Assembly: GCF_049943125.1 (NCBI RefSeq)
Contig: NZ_CP188040.1
Location: forward strand, 3,534,001 to 3,598,000
Length of the DNA stretch: 64,000 nucleotides
Origin: JAEXZL01 sp049943125
Lineage (GTDB): Bacteria; Bacillota; Clostridia; Clostridiales; Clostridiaceae
Direction of reading: 5' to 3'
Shown: positions 16,437 through 26,318 of the stretch, piece after piece
Layout: each line of letters opens with the position of its first letter
Numbering within the stretch: position 1 is the first letter of the stretch
The notes under the pieces: model-generated
What the model saw: only the letters and a program-made list of their open reading frames with translations
Told to the model about the DNA's origin: nothing
Database searches by the model: none
Program-made: the position numbers and the translations under genes

Positions 16437-16685
16437 TTATTCATTATCTTCTTCACTGGCAAAATTGCTAAATAAAATCGGCTTTACTGGAGTGATGGTT
16501 GATACTGCATGCTTATAAATCAGCATTTGTTTTCCATCGCTATCTAAAACAACTGTAAAGCTATCGAAACCTTTTACTGTTCCTCTTAACTGGAAACCAT
16601 TTGTTAAGTATATTGTTAAGGGTATTCTATTCTTTCTGGCATTATTTAAAAATATATCCTGCAGATTATTGGCTGTTTTATTCAT
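16437..16685 (-). CDS. hfq: RNA chaperone Hfq
   Basis: An 82-aa Sm-like protein that forms hexameric rings and binds small RNAs and poly-A or U-rich RNA. The Sm1 segment (LTIYLTNGFQLRGTVKGFD) and the Sm2 motif YKHAVSTI are clear. The ATG at 16685 is chosen because GGAGG lies just upstream; the longer open frame to 16730 has no ribosome site. It sits 45 nt after miaA, the conserved miaA-hfq pair. Confidence 0.96.
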   Translation of the reverse strand: MNKTANNLQDIFLNNARKNRIPLTIYLTNGFQLRGTVKGFDSFTVVLDSDGKQMLIYKHAVSTITPVKPILFSNFASEEDNE

Positions 16686-16730
16686 TTCAGACCTCCGATA
16701 TCTAAATATAATTTTAACTATATTATACAA

Positions 16731-17660
16731 CTATAAAATCTTAATGTCATCTAAAATCTTAGCTACGATTTCCTCATCACAGCTGTAGTTGTCCTTGTCT
16801 ATAAACACTGCTCTAGGATCCTTCCTGAACCAAGTGAGCTGTCGTTTAGCATAATTCCTGCTACCTTTTTTTATATCCTCTACAGCCTCTTCATAACTTA
16901 TCTCTCCTTGAAGATAGCTTATTATTTCCTTATATCCAATCCCCTTCATGGATTGCATATCCTTTGTGCATCCATAATCCATTAACCATTTAACCTCTTC
17001 TACAAGACCCTCTTTAAGCATAATATCAACTCTTTTATTAATTCTGCTATAAAGCTTCTCTCTATCCATATTTAAAATATAATAATAAAGATCAAAATCA
17101 CAGGAATACATATTATCATCTTTAAAATCACTAAAGGGTCTTCCAGTTATATGATAAACCTCTAAAGCTCTAATTACTCTTTTTAAATTATTGGGGTGTA
17201 TTAACTTATAGCTTTCAGGGTCAATGTCCTTTAGCATAAAGTGAACATATTCATTGCCTTTATCTCTAGCAATTCTTTCTATCCCCTCTCTATATTGATC
17301 ATCCTTGGAGCTTTCCGTAAAAGACATATTGCAAACGAGAGAATTTATATACAAACCAGTTCCTCCAGCTACTACCGGTATTTTACCTACACCATGAAGA
17401 TTATTGATAATTTTATGAGCTTCAGCTTTATAGTCCGATACACTGAATTCTTCTTTAGGATCAATTATGTCAATAAGATGATGTTTAACCGAGCTTTGCT
17501 CCTCCTTAGAAACCTTGGCAGAACCTATATCCATATATTTATATATTTGCATTGAATCTGATGATATAATTTCTGTATTCAATTTTTTTGCAATTTCTAT
17601 AGAAATATCTGTTTTACCTACAGCTGTCGGTCCTGCAATTATTACTAGTTTTTTATTCAT
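16731..17660 (-). CDS. miaA: tRNA dimethylallyltransferase
   Basis: MiaA transfers a dimethylallyl group to A37 of tRNAs that read UNN codons; MiaB in the same window then methylthiolates that base. The P-loop GPTAVGKT is at 10-17, followed by SSDSMQIYKYMDIGSAK. Length is 309 aa from the ATG at 17660, which has CTGGAG 7 nt upstream; a GTG two codons earlier is too close to the ribosome site. It lies 33 nt downstream of mutL and just upstream of hfq. Confidence 0.94.
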   Translation of the reverse strand: MNKKLVIIAGPTAVGKTDISIEIAKKLNTEIISSDSMQIYKYMDIGSAKVSKEEQSSVKHHLIDIIDPKEEFSVSDYKAEAHKIINNLHGVGKIPVVAGGTGLYINSLVCNMSFTESSKDDQYREGIERIARDKGNEYVHFMLKDIDPESYKLIHPNNLKRVIRALEVYHITGRPFSDFKDDNMYSCDFDLYYYILNMDREKLYSRINKRVDIMLKEGLVEEVKWLMDYGCTKDMQSMKGIGYKEIISYLQGEISYEEAVEDIKKGSRNYAKRQLTWFRKDPRAVFIDKDNYSCDEEIVAKILDDIKIL

Positions 17661-17693
17661 ATACACACTCCAGTTTACATAATTAATATCTTG

Positions 17694-19613
17694 TTACTGT
17701 ATTCTTTTGAATAACTTTTCCATCTCATATAATGATAGCTTCAATATGGTAGGTCTACCATGTGGACAATGAAAGGGTTCATCTAAACGAGCCAAATCCT
17801 TAAGAAGCTCTTTCATTTCCTCTACAGTTAATTCTTCCTGAGCTTTCACCGCTGACCTGCATGCCATTCTAGCTATAGCATCATATTTATACTCCTCTGT
17901 TTTACCACTGCCCATATTCTTAAGATTATCTAAAATACTTAAAAATATATCTTTACACTTCGATCTTCCAATAACATAAGGTGCTTCCTTTATAACCACT
18001 GTATCGCTACCAAATTCCTCTACAAGAAAGCCAGCGTCTCTAAACACCTGACTATTCTCTTTGTAATACGAGTAATCATCTATATCAAGCTCTATAACTA
18101 TAGGAACTAGCATGGTTTGAACTACAACCCTATGACCTCTAATTTCCTTGATATATTTTTCGAACATCACTTTTTCATGAGCAGCATGCTGATCAATCAA
18201 AAATAGAATTTTATTATGCTCCCCTAGTATATAGGTTTTATCAAATTGTCCTATAATACGTATGCTACTGAAATCAAGATTTCCACTCTTTCTATTATCA
18301 ATACTTGATGTTTTTCTCTCCACCTCTTCTGAGTGTTCATTTTTTTTGATTATTACTTCATGCACTGTCTCAGGGGATTTTAAATCTACAGGTATATCCA
18401 CATATATATGCTTATCTGGTAGTGATTCATTTTTATTTACCTCTACCTGTTCTATTGAACGCTCTATTGAACGCTCTCTTGAATTCTCTGTGGAGAAATA
18501 CTCATTATCATTCTTTTCTTTAATCTCCCTTGATATCTGAATATCTTCATAATTAAACCTCACCGGTTCAACCTTTTCCCCTAAATCCAAGGTTAGCTCC
18601 TCCGGCAGTATAAAACTCTCTTTAATTGAGTTTTTAATCGCTTGGTGAACAGTATCAAATACGATTTTAAATAAAACCCTCTCATCCTTAAACTTAATTT
18701 CAGCTTTTGTTGGATGAACATTTACATCAATCAGCTCAGGATATATGTCTATAAATACTACAAAGAAAGGAAATTTATTAATAGTAGCAAAGGATTTGAA
18801 AGCATTTTCCACTGCTGCTGTAATTAACTTGCTCTTTATATATCTCTTATTTACATAAATAGATTGATTATTTCTAGAACCTCTGCTGATCTCAGAGTTT
18901 CCCACATAGCCATACACTGAAAGCTCATCACCATGGCTTTCAAAGGCTATGAGGTTCTCCTGAATCTTTTTTCCGTATATGTTTCTTATTACATCCATAG
19001 TATTGCCACTACCAAAGGTGGAAAACTGCTTTTTATTATTATTTATATAAGTAAATGCTATGTCAGGATTAGCCAATGCAATTCTATTAATAATATCTCC
19101 TATCAATGCACTTTCCCTAGAGGTGCTTTTCAAAAACTTCTTTCTAGCAGGAACATTGTAGAATATATCTCTTACTTCTATTATAGTGCCTTTATTCATG
19201 GGATAATCTACTAGACTATCCTTTATACCCCCCTGATATTCTATAGCCTTTCCCCCTACATCCTCTTCTGTCTTAGAGTATAGTTTAACCTTAGCAATAG
19301 AGGCTATACTCGCTAAGGCTTCACCTCTAAAGCCTAAGGTTCCTATCTTAAATAAGTCTTCTATATCCTGAATTTTACTTGTAGCATGAGGAAGGAAGGC
19401 TTTTTCAATATCCTCAGGATGAATTCCGACACCATCATCGGTAATTCTTATTAAGGTCTCTCCACCCTCTTCTATTTCTATATTAATATGGAGAGCCCCA
19501 GCATCAATGCTATTTTCAACTAACTCCTTGACCACAGAGGCAGGTCTTTCTACAACCTCTCCTGCAGCAATTTTATTAGAAATAACCTCATCTAAAAGGT
19601 TAATTCTTTTCAT
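17694..19613 (-). CDS. mutL: DNA mismatch repair protein MutL
   Basis: MutL couples MutS mismatch recognition to strand removal. The N-terminal GHKL ATPase has NSIDAGA and DDGVGI motifs, and the 639-aa protein carries the C-terminal endonuclease motif DQHAAHEKVMFE plus ACRSAVKA and CPHGRP, so it should nick DNA itself, as expected where MutH is absent. The linker contains a 12-nt tandem repeat (18451-18486) encoding RSIE units. It lies 11 nt after mutS and shares its operon. Confidence 0.95.
   Translation of the reverse strand: MKRINLLDEVISNKIAAGEVVERPASVVKELVENSIDAGALHINIEIEEGGETLIRITDDGVGIHPEDIEKAFLPHATSKIQDIEDLFKIGTLGFRGEALASIASIAKVKLYSKTEEDVGGKAIEYQGGIKDSLVDYPMNKGTIIEVRDIFYNVPARKKFLKSTSRESALIGDIINRIALANPDIAFTYINNNKKQFSTFGSGNTMDVIRNIYGKKIQENLIAFESHGDELSVYGYVGNSEISRGSRNNQSIYVNKRYIKSKLITAAVENAFKSFATINKFPFFVVFIDIYPELIDVNVHPTKAEIKFKDERVLFKIVFDTVHQAIKNSIKESFILPEELTLDLGEKVEPVRFNYEDIQISREIKEKNDNEYFSTENSRERSIERSIEQVEVNKNESLPDKHIYVDIPVDLKSPETVHEVIIKKNEHSEEVERKTSSIDNRKSGNLDFSSIRIIGQFDKTYILGEHNKILFLIDQHAAHEKVMFEKYIKEIRGHRVVVQTMLVPIVIELDIDDYSYYKENSQVFRDAGFLVEEFGSDTVVIKEAPYVIGRSKCKDIFLSILDNLKNMGSGKTEEYKYDAIARMACRSAVKAQEELTVEEMKELLKDLARLDEPFHCPHGRPTILKLSLYEMEKLFKRIQ
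18451..18486. repeat. 12-nt tandem repeat inside the mutL linker
   Basis: Two perfect copies of TCTATTGAACGC are followed by a diverged third. The unit is a multiple of three, so copy-number change keeps mutL in frame and alters only the linker length by four residues (RSIE) per unit. Confidence 0.75.
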
Positions 19614-19624
19614 ATTTCCACCCC

Positions 19625-22222
19625 CTAAATTATAGACTTGGAATCTTGAACTAATTTGTGCAATACATTTAAAGCTTCCATGGGTGTCATATTTAATGTG
19701 TCTAATCCTTTTAATGAATTAATTATTATATCTTTTTCATAATCTAAAATGCCAAGCTGCACTCCTAAATTCTTTTCTTTTACATAATGGTTATTACTAT
19801 TATCCTCTTCAATAGTGATTGAGTCCCCTTCAAGTTTTTTTAATATATCCTTAGCCCTTGATATCACTTCTTCTGGAAGACCAGCGAGCTTTGCTACTTC
19901 AATACCATAGGACTGATCAGCTCCTCCTGGTATTATTTTTCTTAGAAATACTATAGTGTTATTTACCTCTTTCACTGCTACAGAATAATTCTTTATTCCT
20001 TTAATCTTATCCTCTAATCTTGTAAGCTCATGATAATGGGTAGCAAATAGAGTTTTACACCCAATACTACTGTTTCCTGCAAGGTATTCAATCACAGACC
20101 AGGCTATACTTAAGCCATCATAGGTACTCGTTCCTCTACCAACCTCATCTAATATTACTAAACTATTTTTGGTTGCATACTGTAAAATATTCGAAACCTC
20201 AGCCATCTCCACCATAAAGGTACTCTTTCCACCGGCTAAATCATCTGAAGCACCTATTCTAGTAAATATCTTATCATTTATAGATAAACTAGCTTCCGTT
20301 GCAGGAACAAAGCTTCCTATTTGACCCATAATGGCTATGAGTGCTACCTGCCTCATATATGTTGACTTACCAGCCATATTAGGTCCAGTAATAATTAATA
20401 ATTGATCATCCTTACTATCTAATTTGCAATCATTGCTAACAAAATTGCCCTTTGGAAGCATCCTTTCTACTACCGGGTGTCTGCCCTCTTTTATTATTAT
20501 AGTATTAGTATTGTTTATAGTAGGCTTTATGTAATTATTCTCTCTAGCTACTATCGCTAAAGATAGTAAGCTATCAATCTGGGATACTATAGCTGCAGCC
20601 TTTTTAATTTTAGTTATTTCTTTTTCTACTTCTTCTCTTACCTTAACAAACTCCTCGTATTCCAGTTGAACAAGCTTTTCCTCTGCACCTAATATTTTAT
20701 TTTCCATCTCTTTAAGCTCTTCTGTTATGAATCTCTCAGCATTTGCTAGAGTTTGCTTTCTAATATACCTACCCTCTGGTATTGATGAATAATTAGCTTT
20801 ACTAATTTCTATGTAATACCCAAATACTTTGTTGTATCCTACCTTAAGAGATTTTATACCTGTTTCTACCCTCTCGGAAGCTTCCAAATTTGCAATCCAC
20901 TTCTTTCCATTGAGCTTAGCTTCTCTCAGTTCATCAATATAGCTATTGTAGCCCTCTTTAATCAAATTACCTTCTTTTAATACTATAGAAGGATCTTCTT
21001 TAATAGAAGAATCTATTAGTGTCACTATGTGATTAAGCTCCTCTAGGTTTTTATTTAGCTCCTTAAACTGTTTTGAAGGCAAGGAAGAAATTAATTCCTT
21101 TATAGTAGGAATATTCATTAATGAGTTTTTAAGAGCAAGAAGTTCTCTAGCATTAACATTTTTTGAAGCTATCTTTCCAGAAATTCTTTCAATATCGTAA
21201 ATATTCTTAAGAGCTTCTTTTAAATCCTCACATAGAGTTAAATTACTCCATAAGTCATCAACACCATTTAATCTTTTCTCAATAGCCTTTTTATTTAGTA
21301 GAGGCTCTTCCACCCATTTTCTAAGGGTTCTTCCTCCCATAGAAGTTGTAGTTTTATCTAATACCCATAAAAGAGATCCTTTTTTAGTCTTCTCTCTAAG
21401 GCTTTCTGTAAGCTCTAAATTCCTTCTAGAATTTATGTCAATAGACATGTACTCTTCCACATAATATCTCTCTGCATCGTTTATATTAGATAAGGATGTT
21501 TTTTGAGTCTCTAGTATATATTTAAGCAGTGAACCTATTGAATGCCTGCAGAAGGTTTCTGTGAAATTATCACTATTGAATTGATTTTCAATAGCAGAAT
21601 CAATCCCATCTAAGAAAAAACTTTCAGCTTTTTTATTTATATACACACCATAACCATCTAGGTTATTTTTTAATTTCTCATAGAGGCTCTCAGTGATTAA
21701 GAGTTCCGTAGGCATGATTTTATATATCTCATCAATAACCTTTTCTCTAGAGTACTCAAACTCCGTTGTATATAATTCTCCTGTGGTAATATCCACATAG
21801 CTAATTGTTGCCTTAGCATCTCCTTCATTACTGAAAATACTCATGATGAAATTATTCTTATCATCCTGTAAATAACCATCCTCATTATAGGTACCAGGAG
21901 TAATAACCCTAATAACATCTCGTTTTACAATACCTTTAGATAAGGCTGGATCCTCTACCTGCTCGCATATGGCTACTTTATAGCCTTTATTGATAAGTCT
22001 GCTAATATAATTATTAGAGGCATGATAAGGAATACCGCACATAGGAGCTCTTTCAGGAAGTCCACAGTCTCTACCCGTTAATACAAGCTCCAGCTCCTTA
22101 GAGGCTTTTTCAGCATCCTCGAAAAACATTTCATAAAAGTCCCCAAGCCTATAGAATAATATACAATCTTTGTATTGTTCTTTTATATTGAAGTACTGCT
22201 GCATCATTGGTGTTAACGCCAC
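19625..22222 (-). CDS. mutS: DNA mismatch repair protein MutS
   Basis: An 865-aa mismatch sensor. The N-terminal mismatch-binding domain includes FYEMFFEDA (the Phe-x-Glu mismatch wedge), and the ABC-type ATPase has Walker A TGPNMAGKST, Walker B LVILDEVGRGTSTYDG and the C-terminal helix-turn-helix. The start is GTG at 22222 with AGGGGG upstream, giving the typical opening MALTPMMQQY. The order miaB-mutS-mutL-miaA-hfq is a conserved Firmicute arrangement. Confidence 0.96.
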   Translation of the reverse strand: MALTPMMQQYFNIKEQYKDCILFYRLGDFYEMFFEDAEKASKELELVLTGRDCGLPERAPMCGIPYHASNNYISRLINKGYKVAICEQVEDPALSKGIVKRDVIRVITPGTYNEDGYLQDDKNNFIMSIFSNEGDAKATISYVDITTGELYTTEFEYSREKVIDEIYKIMPTELLITESLYEKLKNNLDGYGVYINKKAESFFLDGIDSAIENQFNSDNFTETFCRHSIGSLLKYILETQKTSLSNINDAERYYVEEYMSIDINSRRNLELTESLREKTKKGSLLWVLDKTTTSMGGRTLRKWVEEPLLNKKAIEKRLNGVDDLWSNLTLCEDLKEALKNIYDIERISGKIASKNVNARELLALKNSLMNIPTIKELISSLPSKQFKELNKNLEELNHIVTLIDSSIKEDPSIVLKEGNLIKEGYNSYIDELREAKLNGKKWIANLEASERVETGIKSLKVGYNKVFGYYIEISKANYSSIPEGRYIRKQTLANAERFITEELKEMENKILGAEEKLVQLEYEEFVKVREEVEKEITKIKKAAAIVSQIDSLLSLAIVARENNYIKPTINNTNTIIIKEGRHPVVERMLPKGNFVSNDCKLDSKDDQLLIITGPNMAGKSTYMRQVALIAIMGQIGSFVPATEASLSINDKIFTRIGASDDLAGGKSTFMVEMAEVSNILQYATKNSLVILDEVGRGTSTYDGLSIAWSVIEYLAGNSSIGCKTLFATHYHELTRLEDKIKGIKNYSVAVKEVNNTIVFLRKIIPGGADQSYGIEVAKLAGLPEEVISRAKDILKKLEGDSITIEEDNSNNHYVKEKNLGVQLGILDYEKDIIINSLKGLDTLNMTPMEALNVLHKLVQDSKSII

Positions 22223-22246
22223 AAATACACCCCCTATAATAATATA

Positions 22247-22272
22247 AAAGCTCTTTAAAAAGAGCTTTTGTT
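22247..22272 (-). terminator. Hairpin between miaB and mutS
   Basis: The arms AAAAGCTCTTT and AGAGCTTTT form a strong stem just after the miaB stop. On the minus strand it is followed by a short T-rich stretch, so it may end or attenuate miaB transcription before mutS. Confidence 0.65.
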
Positions 22273-22273
22273 T

Positions 22274-23605
22274 TTATATTTCTTCGCCCATAAGAGAGAA
22301 GGATTGCGCTTTAGTTATTTTTACCATCCTAAGGCTTCCAATTCCCTTACTGTCTCCTATGAAATTAACTAGCTTTCCAGTTCTTGTTCTTCCAGTAAGC
22401 TTTGAGGAATCATTTTTACTTTCACCCTCTACAAGTACTTCTACAATCTTACCTTCATATTCCTTATTCTTCTTTGCAGCTATGTTATTTACAAGCTCTA
22501 TCAGCTTATTAAATCTTTCGTGCTTAACACTATCTTCTATTTGGTCTTCCATCCTATCAGCAGGAGTATATTTTCTGCGAGAGTAGATAAAAGTAAAGGC
22601 TGAATCATACTCAACTTTTTCCACTAGTGATAGGGTATCCTGGAAGTCTTCCTCAGTCTCTCCAGGGAAACCAACGATTATATCTGTTGTAAGAGAAACC
22701 CCTGGTATCTCTCTTTTGATTTTTTCAACGAGTTCTAAATAAGCTTCTCTAGTATAGCTTCTATTCATCTTTTTAAGTATTCTAGTGGAACCACTTTGTA
22801 CCGGAAGATGAATTTGTTCGCAAAGCTTGCTGCCTTCTTTAATAGCCTGTATAACGTCGTCTGATAAATCCTTAGGATGAGAAGTCATAAATCTTACTCT
22901 ATCAAGCCCTGGAATCCTGTCGATTCTTTTTAATAAATCCGCAAAGGTAATTTGTGGCTCTAAGCCCTTACCATATGAATTTACATTTTGCCCTAAGAGG
23001 GTTATTTCCTTATATCCTTGTTCTACAAGATCCTTAATCTCTTTTTCTATTTCTTCTGGTCTTCTGCTTCTTTCTCTACCTCTTACATAAGGTACTACAC
23101 AGTAAGTACAGAAATTATTACAGCCATACATGATTGTAACAAAGGCTTTATAATCACTTTGTCTCTCTATAGGTACACCTTCTACAATTTCCGTTTCTTT
23201 ATCTACTATCTCTTTTACTCTTACACTGTCCTGCTTAACCCTAGATAAATATTCTGGGAATTTATAAGCATTGTGAGTCCCAAACACTATATCAACGTGA
23301 GGGAACTTTTTCATGATTTCATCAGCAACCCCTTTTTGCTGCATCATACACCCACAAATAGCTATAATTAAATCAGGATTGGCTTCCTTAAGCTTTTTTA
23401 AAGCTCCTACATTCCCATAAACCTTTAATTCTGCATTTTCTCTAACACAGCAGGTATTAAAGATTATTACAGATGCTTCCTCCCTTTTAAGGGTACCAGT
23501 ATAACCCATTTTTTTCAACATTCCTGCAAGCTTTTCTGAATCCTCTTCATTCATCTGGCAGCCCCAGGTTTCTATATAATATCTAGGCATTTGTCCTTTG
23601 ATCAT
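22274..23605 (-). CDS. miaB: tRNA-2-methylthio-N6-dimethylallyladenosine synthase
   Basis: MiaB adds the 2-methylthio group to i6A37 of tRNA, the product of MiaA. The N-terminal MTTase domain has ETWGCQMNEEDSE and NTCCVRENAE; the radical SAM motif is GCNNFCTYC near residue 160. A TRAM domain closes the 443-aa protein. ATG at 23605 follows GAGGGG. It is the first gene of the miaB-mutS-mutL-miaA-hfq run. Confidence 0.95.
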   Translation of the reverse strand: MIKGQMPRYYIETWGCQMNEEDSEKLAGMLKKMGYTGTLKREEASVIIFNTCCVRENAELKVYGNVGALKKLKEANPDLIIAICGCMMQQKGVADEIMKKFPHVDIVFGTHNAYKFPEYLSRVKQDSVRVKEIVDKETEIVEGVPIERQSDYKAFVTIMYGCNNFCTYCVVPYVRGRERSRRPEEIEKEIKDLVEQGYKEITLLGQNVNSYGKGLEPQITFADLLKRIDRIPGLDRVRFMTSHPKDLSDDVIQAIKEGSKLCEQIHLPVQSGSTRILKKMNRSYTREAYLELVEKIKREIPGVSLTTDIIVGFPGETEEDFQDTLSLVEKVEYDSAFTFIYSRRKYTPADRMEDQIEDSVKHERFNKLIELVNNIAAKKNKEYEGKIVEVLVEGESKNDSSKLTGRTRTGKLVNFIGDSKGIGSLRMVKITKAQSFSLMGEEI

Positions 23606-23795
23606 TAGTTTACCCCTCTTTTTAGTTATTTCTATCCTAGTTTATTATATATAATTTAATAAATTTTTTAAAGTAATTTTTTGAGGTTAATATTAATACC
23701 TATTATAAATTTCAATGAAACAAATTTATAGTTATATTTTTACTAATTATTAATTTATTAGAAATTAATGCAATTGTTTTCATGGTAAAATGTAG

Positions 23796-23804
23796 TGGTA
23801 TAAT
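23796..23804 (+). promoter_or_regulatory. Extended -10 promoter before the first aminotransferase
   Basis: TGG followed by TATAAT (23799-23804) is an extended -10 element 33 bp before the start codon. A weak TTGTTT lies 19 bp upstream. The rest of the gap from 23606 is very AT-rich with no other feature seen. Confidence 0.5.
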
Positions 23805-23837
23805 TATCTAGCTAGTTTGATTAAGGGGAGGATTTAT

Positions 23838-25061
23838 GTGAAATTGAAATTAGCCGAGAGAATGGAAAATATAAAAGCCTCGGAAATTAGAGAGCTTTTA
23901 AAGCTGACTGAGGATCCAAGCATCATCTCCTTCGCTGGAGGTCTTCCATCTCCAGAATTATTTCCCATAGAGGAGATTAGTAAAATAGCATCTGAAACTG
24001 TATTAACTGAAGGAAAAGCAGCTCTGCAATACAGTACTACTGAAGGCTACCATCTTTTAAGAGAAAAAATAGCGAAGGAAAGGATTAAGGGAGGTTTTCT
24101 CAAACCAGAAGCATCAAAAATTCTTATTACTAACGGTTCACAACAGGCACTAGACTTCACTGGAAAGCTATTTATAAGCCCTGGAGATATAATTTTTTGC
24201 GAAAGTCCAACCTATCTAGGGGCAATAAATGCCTTCAATGCATATAATCCCCGTTTTATAGAATTACCTATGGATGACGAAGGAATAATTATAGAAGAAT
24301 TTATTGCTGCCATAAAGAAATACCCCAATGCCAAATTCTTATACACTATACCTGATTATCAAAATCCTTCAGGAATTACGCTCTCCATAGAAAGAAGAAA
24401 AGAAATTGCTAGGCTTTCAGAATTCTATGAGCTTCCTATTATAGAGGATAGTCCATACAGTGAACTAACCTTTGAAGGAGATATGCTTCCATCAATCAAA
24501 AGCTTCGATGAGGGTGGCTATGTTATTCAGCTAGGCTCTTTCTCTAAAACCTTCTGCCCAGGCTTTAGAATAGGCTGGATATTTGCTGAGGATGATATTC
24601 TTCAAAAGTATATTTTGATCAAACAAGGCGCAGACCTCCAGAGCGGTACTCTTGATCAGCGTATCATTGCAAATTATTTAAAGGATTATTCCTTGGAGAA
24701 GCATATATTAAAGCTTAGAGAGACCTACAGAATAAGAAGAGACGTGATGCTGGATACCATGGATACTTACTTCCCAAAGACTGTTAAATACACTCATTCC
24801 AAGGGTGGCTTATTTACATGGGTTGAACTCCCTTCACATATTGATACAAAGGTATTATTAGAAGAAGCTCTACAATATAAAGTTGCCTTTGTACCTGGTT
24901 CGTCGTTTTTTCCCACGGAAAAAAAGAATAACTTTATGAGACTCAATTATTCAAGTATGAGCGAGGAGAAAATTAGGGATGGAATTATAAGGCTATCACA
25001 AATAATCTCAAAATACTGCGAAGCCGCACATACACAAGAAAAAAAATTAATTAAAGTATAA
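23838..25061 (+). CDS. PLP-dependent aminotransferase, 2-aminoadipate/LysN type
   Basis: A fold-type I aminotransferase of 407 aa resembling the 2-aminoadipate / aromatic aminotransferases related to the MocR catalytic domain, here without a DNA-binding domain. The PLP lysine is in GSFSKTFCPGFRIGW; PDYQNPSGITLS and SFAGGLPSPELFP are family hallmarks. The start GTG at 23838 follows GGGGAGG by six bases; the upstream in-frame TTG is less likely. It precedes another aminotransferase gene by 31 nt, so they probably form an operon. Substrate is not inferable. Confidence 0.87.
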   Translation: MKLKLAERMENIKASEIRELLKLTEDPSIISFAGGLPSPELFPIEEISKIASETVLTEGKAALQYSTTEGYHLLREKIAKERIKGGFLKPEASKILITNGSQQALDFTGKLFISPGDIIFCESPTYLGAINAFNAYNPRFIELPMDDEGIIIEEFIAAIKKYPNAKFLYTIPDYQNPSGITLSIERRKEIARLSEFYELPIIEDSPYSELTFEGDMLPSIKSFDEGGYVIQLGSFSKTFCPGFRIGWIFAEDDILQKYILIKQGADLQSGTLDQRIIANYLKDYSLEKHILKLRETYRIRRDVMLDTMDTYFPKTVKYTHSKGGLFTWVELPSHIDTKVLLEEALQYKVAFVPGSSFFPTEKKNNFMRLNYSSMSEEKIRDGIIRLSQIISKYCEAAHTQEKKLIKV

Positions 25062-25092
25062 ATTACTTTATAAAATTATAAGGGGGACCACA

Positions 25093-26289
25093 ATGGATTT
25101 ATCAAACAGAATAAAAAATATGCAATTTTCACCTATTAGAAAGCTCAGTTCTTATGCTGATTCCACAAGAGGAAGAGGAATAAATATAATTGGTTTAAAT
25201 ATAGGACAACCCGATATACCAACGCCAGAAATTTTCTTCAAGGCACTGAATGATTTCTCTTCCAATGTGTTAGAATACAGCGACTCAAGAGGAATTGAGC
25301 CTTTAAGAAAAAGTATGTCTAAGTACTACACTGATCTAGGATATGATATAAATGATACAGATATCTTAATAACCAATGGAGGAAGCGAAGCTTTATTATT
25401 CACCCTATTGAGTATTTGTGATGTTGATGATGAAGTTATAATCCCTGAGCCTTTTTATACTAACTATAATAGTTTTAGTGATATTGCTTCAGTGAAGGTT
25501 GTTCCTTTCAAAACCCTAGCAGAAGAGGGTTTTAAGCTTCCCAAAGCAGAGGATATAGAAAAACTTATAAGCCCTAAAACAAAAGCATTATTAATCTCTA
25601 ACCCAGGAAATCCTACAGGAGCTGTTTATGATAGAGAGGATCTTAATAAACTTGTGAACCTTGCCATAAAACACAATCTATATATCATTTCTGACGAAGT
25701 GTATAGAGAATTTGTTTATGACAATTTAACCTTCACCTCATTACTGGACTTTCCAGAAATAAAGGATAGGGTTATTATAATAGACAGTATATCTAAGAGA
25801 TATAGTGCCTGTGGTGCAAGAATAGGATCTTTAGTAACAAAAAACGTTAATCTAATAAGTAATGCCTTAAAACTTTGTCAAGCAAGATTATGCTCTCCAA
25901 CTTTAGAACAATTAGCTGCAGCAGAGTTAATTAATGTTTCAAAGGATTATTTCACTGAAGTAATAAGAGAATATCAAGAAAGAAGAGATATATTATTTAA
26001 TGCATTAACAGCTGTACCAGATATAATATGCAAAAAACCTTCTGGAGCCTTTTATTTGATAGCCAAGCTCCCTATAGAAGATGCAGAAAAATTCGCTGTT
26101 TGGCTTCTAGAGAACTTTTCAATGAACAATAAGACAGTGATGATAGCACCAGCCTCAGGCTTTTATTCTACTAAAGGTTTAGGAAAAGATGAAATTAGAC
26201 TTTCCTATTGCGTTAATCAAGAAGAGTTAAAGGCTGCCGCAGAGATTGTTATCGAAGGCCTTAAGGAATATAAAAAATATAACAAATAA
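25093..26289 (+). CDS. Pyridoxal phosphate-dependent aminotransferase, AspC-like
   Basis: A 398-aa class I aminotransferase. The PLP lysine is in DSISKRYSACGARIG; SNPGNPTGAVY and the SDEVYREFVY segment fit aspartate or aromatic aminotransferase relatives. AAGGGGG precedes the ATG. It is co-transcribed with the preceding aminotransferase, and a bidirectional terminator overlaps its stop. Substrate not determined. Confidence 0.88.
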   Translation: MDLSNRIKNMQFSPIRKLSSYADSTRGRGINIIGLNIGQPDIPTPEIFFKALNDFSSNVLEYSDSRGIEPLRKSMSKYYTDLGYDINDTDILITNGGSEALLFTLLSICDVDDEVIIPEPFYTNYNSFSDIASVKVVPFKTLAEEGFKLPKAEDIEKLISPKTKALLISNPGNPTGAVYDREDLNKLVNLAIKHNLYIISDEVYREFVYDNLTFTSLLDFPEIKDRVIIIDSISKRYSACGARIGSLVTKNVNLISNALKLCQARLCSPTLEQLAAAELINVSKDYFTEVIREYQERRDILFNALTAVPDIICKKPSGAFYLIAKLPIEDAEKFAVWLLENFSMNNKTVMIAPASGFYSTKGLGKDEIRLSYCVNQEELKAAAEIVIEGLKEYKKYNK

Positions 26290-26318
26290 AGAGGTGTTTT
26301 TACACCTCTTTATTTTAT
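26286..26318. terminator. Bidirectional terminator between convergent genes
   Basis: A 12-bp stem (26286-26297 with 26302-26313) overlaps both the plus-strand stop and the end of the minus-strand acetyltransferase gene, with T-runs on both sides. Confidence 0.88.
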
